Shown: positions 1 through 6,621 of the stretch, one piece after another
How positions within the stretch are numbered: position 1 is the first letter of the stretch
How the letters are laid out: the number at the start of each line of letters is the position of its first letter
Assembly (NCBI GenBank): GCA_035296905.1
Contig: DATHAA010000045.1
Location: 1-35,728 of the forward strand
Reading direction: 5' to 3'
DNA: 35,728 bases
Origin: DATEOR01 sp035296905
Lineage (GTDB): Bacteria > Actinomycetota > Thermoleophilia > Gaiellales > Gaiellaceae
Notes under the pieces: model-generated
The model's database searches: none
The model's input: only the letters and a program-made list of their open reading frames with translations
What the model was told of the DNA's origin: nothing
Position numbers and translations under genes: made by a program

Positions 1-1
1 C

Positions 2-757
2 AGCGTCCCGCCTGCGGCTGAGGAGCCTTCGCTTCCGGCCTACGAGCCCGAGCCCCAGCGCGAGCCCGAGCCGGAGCCGGAAGCAGCGCCCGAGCCCGAG
101 CCCGTCTTCGAGGCACCGGAGCCCGAGTCCGTCTTCGAGGCACCGGAGCCCGAGCCGGAGCCGGAAGCAGCGCCCGAGCCCGAGCCTGTCTTCGAGGCAC
201 CGGAGCCCGAGTCCGTCTTCGAGGCGCCCGCGTACGAGGCACCCACGGTCGAAGCGGAGCCCGAGCCCGATCCCGAGCCCGAGCCTGTGCTTGAGCCCGC
301 CGCGACATTCGAAGCACCCGCTCCGGCGACAGAGGTCGAGCAGCCGGCGCCGGCCCACGAGGCGCCGCCCGCACCGGAACCGCTCGCGCCGCTCGCCACC
401 GAGCCCGCTTCGCCCCAGTCTCGTCCAGAGACGAACGGCCAGGTGCCCCACGATCTTGAGGACGACCTTCTCCCTCCTGGGCCGGTTCCTTCCGCTGCCG
501 AGCCGGTCACCACCGAGACGGCGCCCGAGGAGCCCGGGCCCGCGGCCCTGAACGGATCGGGCTTCACCGTCTCCGTCCGGCTGACGAGCGGCGAGCGCCT
601 CACGGTTTCCGATTGCGCCGATATCGGCGAGGCGAAAGGCTACGCGAAGGCGCTCACGAAGCAGCTCGGTACGACCGAGCCGGACGACTGGCCCTTCGTG
701 AACGGACGCTTCCTCAAGCCCGACACCATCGTCTCCGTCGACATCGAGCCCAGCTAG
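2..757 (+). CDS. Pro/Glu-repeat protein with small conserved-looking C-terminal domain (5' partial)
   Basis: The frame is open from the window edge to a TAG at 755-757, so the start lies upstream. The visible N-terminal two thirds is low complexity: alternating Glu-Pro with VFEAP blocks, including two 84-base tandem copies at 62-145 and 146-229. The last ~70 residues change composition to an ordered-looking segment (GFTVSVRLTSGERLTVSDC ... PFVNGRFLKPD), with predicted beta-strands and one helix. Such acidic Pro-rich stretches often act as extended linkers; I do not recognise the protein, and its N-terminal domain is not visible. The stop overlaps the stop of the opposing gene in a shared CTAG. 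Confidence 0.7.
   Translation, partial: SVPPAAEEPSLPAYEPEPQREPEPEPEAAPEPEPVFEAPEPESVFEAPEPEPEPEAAPEPEPVFEAPEPESVFEAPAYEAPTVEAEPEPDPEPEPVLEPAATFEAPAPATEVEQPAPAHEAPPAPEPLAPLATEPASPQSRPETNGQVPHDLEDDLLPPGPVPSAAEPVTTETAPEEPGPAALNGSGFTVSVRLTSGERLTVSDCADIGEAKGYAKALTKQLGTTEPDDWPFVNGRFLKPDTIVSVDIEPS
62..229 (+). repeat. 84-bp in-frame tandem repeat, two copies
   Basis: Copy 1 (62-145) and copy 2 (146-229) are nearly identical. The differences I see are the third base of one Pro codon before GTCTTCGAG and a few bases in the last two or three codons. Each copy encodes 28 residues: an EP run, an AAP break, then VFEAP and SVFEAP blocks. Near-identity at the DNA level suggests recent duplication or slippage. 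Confidence 0.85.
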
Positions 758-1410
758 CCGGGCAAGAGCGGCGACGACGGACGCGTCGCCATGCCCCGCC
801 GCTCGGCGAGCGCCTCGAGCACGATGACCGTGTCCGCGACCGGGATGTCCTCGAGATACGCGTCGCGCGTTTCGAAGGAGTCGAGCACGGCAACGCAGCC
901 GGCCGCGTAGGTTCCGGCATCCCCGACTGAGAGGCCGGCAATGGCTTCCGCGACCGGGGCCGGAAACGCATCCTCGTCCGCGGCCCGCAGGATCTCGGCG
1001 AGCTCGGCCGCCTGGCGGTCTTCACCGAGGACGAGCCGGGCGAGCGCGACGGCGTAGGCGCCGACCGGCGAGCCGCCGGCGACGGGATCCTGTTCGAGCG
1101 CCCAGCGGGCATCGCCTTCCGCGGCCTCCCAGTCCCCGGCGAGGATCCGCGACTTGAGCGCGCCGATGAGCCTTCCCCAGCTCCCCGGGGGCGCGTCGGG
1201 CCAGCTCTCCCGGTAGCGCTCGGCCGACCGCGTGAACCAACCGGCCGCCTCCGCGGTCCGGCCTTGCATGAGGCGCGCGAGCGCGGCTCCGCCGGCGGCC
1301 ATCGCGGCACGAACGAGTTGCTTCTGCCTGGGATCCGGCTCGTCGGGCATGCGGGCGAGAGCGTCCGCATAGCGCCGCGCCTCTCTCTCAGCGTGCTCCT
1401 CCCAGGCCAC
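754..1410 (-). CDS. unrecognised helical (TPR-like) protein, 218 aa
   Basis: Begins at a GTG (1408-1410) and ends at the CTAG shared with the facing gene. The sequence is Ala/Arg/Glu-rich and looks all-helical, with repeated short helices carrying Ala-Ala-x-x-Ala and Trp positions (AAGWFTRSAERY, GDWEAAEGDARWAL), as in TPR-like folds. No signal peptide or membrane segment. The C-terminal part (DAYLEDIPVADTVIVLEALA) resembles helical actinobacterial hypotheticals, but I cannot name a family. A TAGGCT box six bases before the GTG suggests a leaderless transcript. Function unknown. Confidence 0.7.
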   Translation of the reverse strand: MAWEEHAEREARRYADALARMPDEPDPRQKQLVRAAMAAGGAALARLMQGRTAEAAGWFTRSAERYRESWPDAPPGSWGRLIGALKSRILAGDWEAAEGDARWALEQDPVAGGSPVGAYAVALARLVLGEDRQAAELAEILRAADEDAFPAPVAEAIAGLSVGDAGTYAAGCVAVLDSFETRDAYLEDIPVADTVIVLEALAERRGMATRPSSPLLPG

Positions 1411-1416
1411 GCGCGG

Positions 1417-1422
1417 AGCCTA
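1417..1422 (-). promoter_or_regulatory. -10 box TAGGCT, predicted leaderless start of the 754-1410 gene
   Basis: On the minus strand TAGGCT is followed by six bases and then the GTG start at 1410. There is no Shine-Dalgarno in between. The pattern recurs at many other first genes in this window. No convincing -35 is visible. Confidence 0.45.
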
Positions 1423-1429
1423 GCTCTGC

Positions 1430-1497
1430 ACGGCTGTCGGTTCCCCCTTTCGGGGGAAGGCATTGGCAGGATTACCGCCGACAATTGTCATAGCCGT
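1430..1497. other. foldable element: split 11-bp stem enclosing a 7-bp hairpin
   Basis: ACGGCT (1430-1435) pairs with AGCCGT (1492-1497) and GTCGG (1436-1440) with CCGAC (1478-1482). They enclose a hairpin TTCCCCC/GGGGGAA with a TTTC loop (1441-1458). A perfect 10-bp palindrome GACAATTGTC (1480-1489) lies in the bulge. The element is non-coding and sits just upstream of the 1410 start. It matches no riboswitch class I know; it may be structure in RNA on either strand, or a cruciform/operator region. Confidence 0.35.
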
Positions 1498-1506
1498 TGA
1501 CGCACC

Positions 1507-1536
1507 GGGAGCCCCGCCGCCGCAGTCGGGGCTCCC
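1507..1536 (+). terminator. terminator-like hairpin, perfect 10-bp GC stem
   Basis: GGGAGCCCCG (1507-1516) and CGGGGCTCCC (1527-1536) form a perfect stem with a 10-base loop. On the plus strand it is followed by TTCGTT; on the minus strand there is no T-run. It would stop weak rightward transcription, or terminate or attenuate leftward transcripts from the peptide gene at 1757 before they reach the gene at 1410. Confidence 0.45.
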
Positions 1537-1667
1537 TTCGTTAAGGGGCGACTAATGGCCGCTTCGGCCCTTGTCGGGATCGAGGGAAAGAGTGAGAATG
1601 CGCTCGAGGCGACAACCGTCCTCGTTCGAGGGTTGAAATGTCGACAAATGGCGCTGGCGAAAGATCA

Positions 1668-1757
1668 CTATGGGCGATCTACCACCCAGGGAGTACCAGC
1701 GACAAGAGCCGCGAGTGTCCCAAGCCCAGCGCAAAGCGCCATCAGCTTGAGTCGCAT
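1668..1757 (-). CDS. small hydrophobic peptide, 29 aa, divergent from XRE-TPR regulator
   Basis: ATG at 1755-1757, TAG at 1668-1670. A Shine-Dalgarno AAAGGA (plus-strand 1765-1770) lies seven bases upstream, and a well-spaced promoter lies farther upstream (1818-1846). The product starts MRLK, has a hydrophobic core at about residues 5-20 (rich in Leu, Ala, Gly), and ends GTPWVVDRP. That is the layout of an exported pro-peptide: basic N-terminus, hydrophobic segment, short polar tail. It sits head-to-head with the XRE-TPR gene at 1835 and resembles the 31-aa peptide at 11922-12017. Candidate signalling pro-peptide; a small membrane peptide or type I toxin-like peptide is an alternative. Confidence 0.55.
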   Translation of the reverse strand: MRLKLMALCAGLGTLAALVAGTPWVVDRP

Positions 1758-1764
1758 GGAGCCG

Positions 1765-1770
1765 TCCTTT
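1765..1770 (-). promoter_or_regulatory. Shine-Dalgarno of the 29-aa peptide gene
   Basis: Minus-strand AAAGGA, seven bases before the ATG at 1757. It decides the start: the longer in-frame extension back to 1853 has no ribosome binding site and would read through the promoter. Confidence 0.55.
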
Positions 1771-1817
1771 CTCGAACGATTGACAGCTCTTGGGCCCCAG
1801 GAATTTGACAACGTGAG

Positions 1818-1846
1818 GTTATAACAGGTTCCGGATGCCAAGACAA
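1818..1846 (-). promoter_or_regulatory. sigma-70-type promoter of the 29-aa peptide gene
   Basis: Minus strand: TTGTCT (1846-1841), a 17-base spacer, TATAAC (1823-1818). The predicted start is near 1811, giving a ~54-base leader with the SD. The -35/-10 region overlaps the start codon (1835) of the divergent regulator gene, so transcription of the two must interfere, and bound regulator could control both. Confidence 0.55.
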
Positions 1847-3139
1847 AAGTCAACCCACGTCGACAATCCCGCCGCCGTAGGCGGTCGCCTTAAGCTCGCC
1901 CGCGAGAAGGCCGGCCTCAGCCAGCGCCAGCTCTCCTTTCCGGGGTGCTCGCCCGCGTACATCTCGCGCATCGAGTCGGGCGACCGCATCCCGTCGCTCC
2001 AACTCCTGCGCGAGCTCGGTCGCCGGCTCAGCGTCTCCGAGGACTACCTGGCGACAGGCTCGGACGTTCGCGGCGACCGAGGTGGAGTTCTCGTCGAGGC
2101 CGAGGTCGCACTGCGCCTGAACGAGCTCGACGAGGCTGAGCGTCTCTATTCGTCGCTGCTCGAGGGCACGCCGCCCGCGCTCCGCGCCGAAGGACTGGCC
2201 GGGCTTGGGCACGTCGCGTTTCGCCACGGCGAGCCGCGGAAAGCGATCCCGCTCTTCGAGGAGGCGCTATCGGTTTTCGGAGTGGACGAGACGAGCCACC
2301 CCGACCTGGCCGACAGCCTCGGACGCTCGTTCGCAATGGTGGGAGAGCTCGAATCCGCGATCGGCGTCTTCGAGCGCTACCGGGAATCCGCCGCGCGGCA
2401 GGGGAATTCCTTCCAGACCATCCAGTTTTCAGTGCTCCTCGCGCATGCGCTGATCGACAGCGGGAACCTCGGTCGAGCCGAGGAGCTCCTCGGCTCCGCG
2501 CTCGCGCTTGGCAGCGGCCTCGAGAGCCCGAGTGTCCGCGCTCAGCTCTACTGGTCGCAGTCCCGGCTCCACGCGGAGCGCGGCGACCCCGTCACAGCGG
2601 CGCGATTCGCTCGAAGCGCACTGGAGATCCTTCGCCTGACGGAAGACACCTATCGCACCGCGTGCGCGCACCAGCTGCTGGCTCATCTCGAGCTCGACCG
2701 GGGCAACGCGCAGGACGCCCTCGACCTCCTCGAAGAGGGCTGGCCGCTTCTCGAGCAGAGCGCCAACGGCCTCGAGCGGGCGCAGTACCGGCTTGAGGAG
2801 GCGCGCGCGCTCGCCCGACTCGGCCGGAGCGAGGAGGCGGCGGCGCTGGCCATGCAGATCTCCGGGCTCATCGCCGACGCACACCCGGAGGACGCGGCGC
2901 GCAGCTACTCGGTCCTCGCGGGGGTCTTCGACGACTTCGGCGACCGGGGCCGGGCGCGGGAGCTCTACGAGCTCGCTGTCGAGCTCCTGGAGCCGCGCAA
3001 CCCGAACCGTTTCCTCGTCGACGTCTACTCGCACCTTGCGGACATCGCCGAGTCGGATGGGCGCAAGGAAGAGGCTTACGAGCTGATGAAGAAAGCCGTG
3101 GGCATGCAGAAGGGAGTAGCCGAGGCTACGCCGTCCTAG
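1835..3139 (+). CDS. XRE-family HTH regulator with TPR domain (RRNPP-like), 434 aa
   Basis: N-terminal XRE helix-turn-helix at about residues 16-72 (GGRLKLAREKAGLSQRQL, then YISRIESGDRIPS and a LGRRLSV helix), followed by ~350 residues of TPR-like helical hairpins (for example DELDEAERLYSSLLE and GEPRKAIPLFEEALSVF). Cytosolic; no membrane segment. This is the architecture of the Rgg/Rap/NprR/PlcR (RRNPP) peptide receptors and also of some actinobacterial TPR regulators whose ligand is unknown. A divergent 29-aa peptide gene lies 77 bp away, with its promoter across this start codon. No good Shine-Dalgarno precedes the ATG. The TTGACA at 1780 has no properly spaced -10. The start is fixed by homology of the HTH. 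The ligand is inferred. Confidence 0.8.
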   Translation: MPRQKSTHVDNPAAVGGRLKLAREKAGLSQRQLSFPGCSPAYISRIESGDRIPSLQLLRELGRRLSVSEDYLATGSDVRGDRGGVLVEAEVALRLNELDEAERLYSSLLEGTPPALRAEGLAGLGHVAFRHGEPRKAIPLFEEALSVFGVDETSHPDLADSLGRSFAMVGELESAIGVFERYRESAARQGNSFQTIQFSVLLAHALIDSGNLGRAEELLGSALALGSGLESPSVRAQLYWSQSRLHAERGDPVTAARFARSALEILRLTEDTYRTACAHQLLAHLELDRGNAQDALDLLEEGWPLLEQSANGLERAQYRLEEARALARLGRSEEAAALAMQISGLIADAHPEDAARSYSVLAGVFDDFGDRGRARELYELAVELLEPRNPNRFLVDVYSHLADIAESDGRKEEAYELMKKAVGMQKGVAEATPS

Positions 3140-3161
3140 GCCTGCACACGCCGAACTAGGG

Positions 3162-3167
3162 TATATT
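3162..3167 (+). promoter_or_regulatory. possible -10 (TATATT) for the helicase gene
   Basis: TATATT lies 73 bases before the helicase ATG, in the only AT-rich spot of the 3140-3240 gap. No matching -35 is evident. If used, the leader RNA would carry the hairpin at 3217-3235. Confidence 0.3.
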
Positions 3168-3216
3168 TCGAACAGCCGCGCGCAACATTCACGCGCCGGC
3201 ATCCTCGTTTCATCTT

Positions 3217-3235
3217 GCAGCGCACCTCGCGCTGC
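3217..3235 (+). other. hairpin directly upstream of the helicase start
   Basis: GCAGCGC (3217-3223) and GCGCTGC (3229-3235) form a perfect 7-bp stem with the loop ACCTC, ending five bases before the ATG at 3241. It occupies the position where a ribosome binding site would be, and no SD is present. This suggests either translational control or a misassigned start. Confidence 0.4.
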
Positions 3236-3240
3236 ACCCT

Positions 3241-5718
3241 ATGCACGAAGCAATAGACCAACGGACCCTTCCTGGTGTGGAAGCGGACGGCTTGGCCGCC
3301 GCGGCCCGTCGCGCCGAAGCATGGGCGGGCGAGCCCTTCCTCAGGCCCGACGAAGACCCGGCCGAGGCGCTCGCGGAGGGCCGCGCACGCCGTCGCGCGC
3401 TCGACGACGCCCTGGCGGAGATCGAGGCGGGCCGGCGCACGCCCTCGCCCTCGTGGAAGATCCGCTACGCGCTCATGCTCGGCCTCGAACGTGAGCTGAC
3501 CGATCACCCGCCCCGGCTTGCGTCCGGCACCGAGCTCCGCCGGCATCAGATCGACGCGCTCGCCGGGATGCTCACCGAGCTGATCGCGCGCCATGAAGAA
3601 GAGGCCGAGAACGGGAACGGCCACGCAGCGGAGGAACCGGAAGAGGACGAGGAGCGCGAAGACCAGGACCTGGAGGACGAGGAGGGCGAGCCCGTCCAGC
3701 AGGACGACCCCGGCGCCGTGCGCCGCTTCCGCTTCCGCCACCCGACGGCCTCCGGCAAGACGATCGCCGCCGCGGGTTTCGTCGAGGCGGCGCGCTCCAT
3801 GGGCGTGCTCATCCTCACGCACCGCCGGCTTCTGGTTCAGCAGTTCACGCGCGACCTGACCACCGAGGGCTACGCAGACCGGCTCCGCCCGGCGATCGAG
3901 GACGGGCAGGAGCCGCTTCGCGGCAACCCGGTCACGATCCAGACGTACGCGTGGTTCGCCCGCCACGTCGACTCGATCTCGAAGGGCGCCTACCAGCTCG
4001 TGATCTGCGACGAGGCGCACACGGCTCTCGGCGAGAAGACAAGCAGTGCGATCCGCCGCTTCGCCGACCCGATCTACATCGGCATGACAGCTACCGAGCA
4101 GCTGATCGCGAAGCAGGTCTCGGACGTCTTCCCCGCCTCGGTCGACGACCTCCCACTCGCGGATGCAGCGCGCCGCGGCCTCATAGCCCCGCTTCGCTGC
4201 CTGCGCGTCCCGCCCGCCGCGGCCGTTGCGTCGGTGCCGATCGTCGGCGGTGACTACGACCAGGACATCCTGGCCCGCGTCCTCGACCACTCGGTCATCA
4301 ATCAGGCCGCCGCCAGCCTCTACCGCGACCGCTTCGGCGAGACGCCCGGAATTGTCTACGCCGCCGGGGTCGAGCACGCGTACAATCTCGCGCGCGAGTT
4401 CCGTGCCGCGGGCCTGAAGGCGGAGGCCGTGAGCGGCAAGACACCGCCGCTCAAGCTGGCCGAGACGCTCGCTGCCTACGAGCGCGGCGAGATCAACATC
4501 CTGATCAACGCGATGCTGCTCGCGGAAGGTTGGAACTCACCTCGCGCCACGGTCTGCATGCATCTCGCGCCGACCGCGAGCCGCCGCGTCTACCAGCAGC
4601 GCATCGGCCGGGTCATGCGGATGCATCAGCGCAAGGAAGCCGGCGTCGTCGTCGACTTCGTCCCGGACGCGGCGACCCACAACGAGCGCACGATCACCCT
4701 CCATTCGCTGCTCGACGCCGACTTCTACCGCCCTGGCGCACGGGTGACCCCGGCGCCGCGCAGGCGTGTCCAGCGGCGCGCCCGCCGCAAGCTTTCTCCG
4801 GCTCCGTGGCTCGTCCCCGTCACGCCGGACGTGCGCCGCCGCGTCGCGGTGATCACCCGGGAGTGGGAACGCGTCGACCCCTCGAGGCTCGCGGAAGACG
4901 AGCAGCTCCTCTGGGCTTCGATCGCCGGCCGGCAGCTCCGCTTCGAAGAGCGCCAGCATTTCGCAGAGAAGCTCGCCAAGGCCTCCCGCGAGTGCCGCGA
5001 GGCCTTCCTGATGAGCTGCGCCGCCGAGAACCCGAACCGGCGCCTGCGCCTCTCAGCCCTCGGCGATCGGGTCGCCGTCAGCGTCGACCGCGCGAGCTTC
5101 GACGACTTGGTCACGATGATCACCTCGGCGCCGACGTGGGAGAAGGACCGCGTGCAGGGCGTCCGCATCCTCCTGCGGGCGATCGGCGAGGGGAAGGTGG
5201 ACGCACCGGAGGAGATCCTCTCCCGCTGGACCTGGCGGCTCGCCCGCGCGACGCGCAAGCTGCAGGACCGGCGCGCCGGCTCGGGTCTGCCGGAGGCCAA
5301 GCGCCTGCTCGGTGCCCTGACGAACTCACGTGGGCACCGGCACGAGGAGAACGCGGCGCGGCTCGTCAACGTGGCGCTCGAGCAGCCGATCCACGTCGCC
5401 GTGGCCCTGCTCGCGTCCGCGGAGGCCTACACGCCGACCGCGCAGCAGCTCATCGACCGCATGCGCGAGCGTCTCGGGACGATTCAGGAGGTCGCGAACG
5501 CGCTAGCGGACAACCTGCCGGCTCCGAAGCAGCATTCCGGCAAGTCCCGCCGCCGCCGGCGCAAGCGGAAGCAGAAGGTCGAACAGCAGAAGGCGGAGCA
5601 GCAGAAGGCGCAGAAGGACAAGGCATCGAATGGGAAAGGCGACGCGAAGAAGCCCGAGAAGAAGAGGTCCGAGAAGCCCAAGCCCAGCGCCGAGCCGGCC
5701 GCCACCACCGCCGATTAG
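3241..5718 (+). CDS. superfamily 2 DEAH helicase, 825 aa
   Basis: SF2 motifs in order: RRHQIDAL (Q-like, about residue 100), Walker A HPTASGKT (about 165-172), DEAH box VICDEAH (about 254-260), motif III GMTAT (about 281), motif IV/V region GIVYAAG and LLAEGWNSPR (about 424), motif VI QQRIGRVMR (about 452). This is the core of the type III restriction/UvrB-like helicases. Oddities: a ~40-residue acidic insertion (about 118-158) between the Q-like region and Walker A, and a basic tail from ~775 rich in Lys, Gln and Arg with QQKAEQQKA repeats. The C-terminal 300 residues are helical and unrecognised. No methylase or nuclease partner is adjacent, so a restriction role is unsupported; an RNA or DNA remodelling role is equally possible. 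It abuts the convergent PAC2 gene (TAGCTA). Confidence 0.85.
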   Translation: MHEAIDQRTLPGVEADGLAAAARRAEAWAGEPFLRPDEDPAEALAEGRARRRALDDALAEIEAGRRTPSPSWKIRYALMLGLERELTDHPPRLASGTELRRHQIDALAGMLTELIARHEEEAENGNGHAAEEPEEDEEREDQDLEDEEGEPVQQDDPGAVRRFRFRHPTASGKTIAAAGFVEAARSMGVLILTHRRLLVQQFTRDLTTEGYADRLRPAIEDGQEPLRGNPVTIQTYAWFARHVDSISKGAYQLVICDEAHTALGEKTSSAIRRFADPIYIGMTATEQLIAKQVSDVFPASVDDLPLADAARRGLIAPLRCLRVPPAAAVASVPIVGGDYDQDILARVLDHSVINQAAASLYRDRFGETPGIVYAAGVEHAYNLAREFRAAGLKAEAVSGKTPPLKLAETLAAYERGEINILINAMLLAEGWNSPRATVCMHLAPTASRRVYQQRIGRVMRMHQRKEAGVVVDFVPDAATHNERTITLHSLLDADFYRPGARVTPAPRRRVQRRARRKLSPAPWLVPVTPDVRRRVAVITREWERVDPSRLAEDEQLLWASIAGRQLRFEERQHFAEKLAKASRECREAFLMSCAAENPNRRLRLSALGDRVAVSVDRASFDDLVTMITSAPTWEKDRVQGVRILLRAIGEGKVDAPEEILSRWTWRLARATRKLQDRRAGSGLPEAKRLLGALTNSRGHRHEENAARLVNVALEQPIHVAVALLASAEAYTPTAQQLIDRMRERLGTIQEVANALADNLPAPKQHSGKSRRRRRKRKQKVEQQKAEQQKAQKDKASNGKGDAKKPEKKRSEKPKPSAEPAATTAD

Positions 5719-6564
5719 CTAGGCCCCGTCCTCGTCCTCTTCTTCTTCGGCCGTTCGGGCCTCGTGCTCGCGCAGGAAGCGCGTCAGCTCCGCGGCGAGC
5801 GAATCTCCTGAGGGAACGTCGAGCTCGTCCCCGAGCGTGTCGCGCCGCGCCTCGAGCTCCTGCACGTACGCCTCGGTCTCCTCGTCGGCCGAGACGGCCT
5901 CGCTGACCTGCTGCTCGTAGGCTGCGGAGGCGCGCTCGAGGTCTGCGAGGTCGAACTCCGTTCCGAGGAGCCCCGCCAGCCGCTCGCAGAGGGCGAGCGC
6001 GGCGCGGGGGCTGGCAGCGAGCGAAGCGTAGTGCGGAACCGCGGCCCAGAGACTCGCGGACGAGAGGTCCGCGTTCCGGCAGGAGTCGTGCAGAACGCCG
6101 ACGATCCCGGTCGGCCCCTCGTAGCGCGAGGCGGCGAGGCCGAGCTCCTCGACGAGCTTCTGGTCGCTGGCCGAGCCCGTCACGGGAGCGGGGCGCGTGT
6201 GCGGCACGTCGGCGAGAAGCGCTCCGAGGGTGACCACGAGCTCCACGTCGAGCTCGCCCGCGAGCCCGACGATCTCGTCGCAGAAGGTGCGCCACCTCAG
6301 GTTCGGCTCGATGCCGAGCATGAGCACGGCATCGCGTTCGATTCCCGGAATGGGAGCGTGGTAGAAGACCGTCTCGGGCCAGTCGATCCGGCGCGTGATT
6401 CCGTCCTCGAGCGCGACGTGCGGACGCGTGGCCTGGAAGTCGTAGAACTCTTCGGGATCGATGTTGGCGAAGCGCCGCGCCTCCCACGCCTGGGCGAGAA
6501 AGCTCGTCGCGAGCGAGGCACCCTGCGCGCCGTCGTTCCAACCCCGAAAAGCCCCCACGAGCAC
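5719..6564 (-). CDS. PAC2-family protein, 281 aa
   Basis: Matches the actinobacterial PAC2 (proteasome assembly chaperone-like) family: LVGAFRGWNDGAQGAS near the start, PETVFYHAPIPGIERD, LVVTLGALLADVPHTRP and a C-terminal helical, Glu-rich tail. PAC2 proteins are cytosolic; their bacterial role is not settled. The GTG at 6562-6564 is probably not the true start: the frame is open upstream to ~6621 and encodes RIERRPTLRRAV, which looks like the usual family N-terminus, yet holds no ATG/GTG/TTG. An ATC start or a sequence error is possible. It follows ctaA on the same strand. Length is near the family norm. Confidence 0.8.
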   Translation of the reverse strand: MLVGAFRGWNDGAQGASLATSFLAQAWEARRFANIDPEEFYDFQATRPHVALEDGITRRIDWPETVFYHAPIPGIERDAVLMLGIEPNLRWRTFCDEIVGLAGELDVELVVTLGALLADVPHTRPAPVTGSASDQKLVEELGLAASRYEGPTGIVGVLHDSCRNADLSSASLWAAVPHYASLAASPRAALALCERLAGLLGTEFDLADLERASAAYEQQVSEAVSADEETEAYVQELEARRDTLGDELDVPSGDSLAAELTRFLREHEARTAEEEEDEDGA

Positions 6565-6621
6565 GGCGCGGCGAAGGGTCGGGCGCCGCTCGATGCGGAG
6601 ATGGCCACCGATGGAGGGAGT

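Larger units (their letters stand above)
1480..1867. repeat. cluster of GACA-core motifs and palindromes in the intergenic region
   Basis: GACA-containing sites recur: the palindrome GACAATTGTC (1480-1489), GACAACCGTC (1611-1620), the palindrome TGTCGACA (1639-1646), TTGACAGC (1780-1787), TTGACAAC (1805-1812) and TCGACAAT near 1861, inside the first codons of the regulator gene. This could be a set of binding sites for the adjacent XRE regulator. The motif is short, so chance is possible. Apart from these motifs and the hairpins I see nothing in 1537-1667. Confidence 0.3.

Noticed and set aside
2..560. TonB-like or PE/PPE-type protein from the Glu-Pro repeats
   Set aside because: The repeat is low complexity only; there is no TonB C-terminal domain, and mycobacterial PE/PPE proteins are named for motifs not present here.
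1780..1825. TTGACA at 1780 or 1805 as the promoter of XRE-TPR regulator 1
   Set aside because: The -10-like TATAAC (1820-1825) is 34 or 9 bases away, not 16-18. The same AT-rich spot makes a correctly spaced promoter on the other strand.
3136..4377. Long minus-strand open frame opposite the helicase
   Set aside because: It is the antisense shadow of a well-supported SF2 helicase; the translation has no domain and is Arg/Val/Glu-biased, as shadows in GC-rich DNA are.
3241..5718. Type III restriction system
   Set aside because: No Mod methylase, and no PD-(D/E)xK nuclease motif was seen in the C-terminal part; the helicase core alone is not enough.
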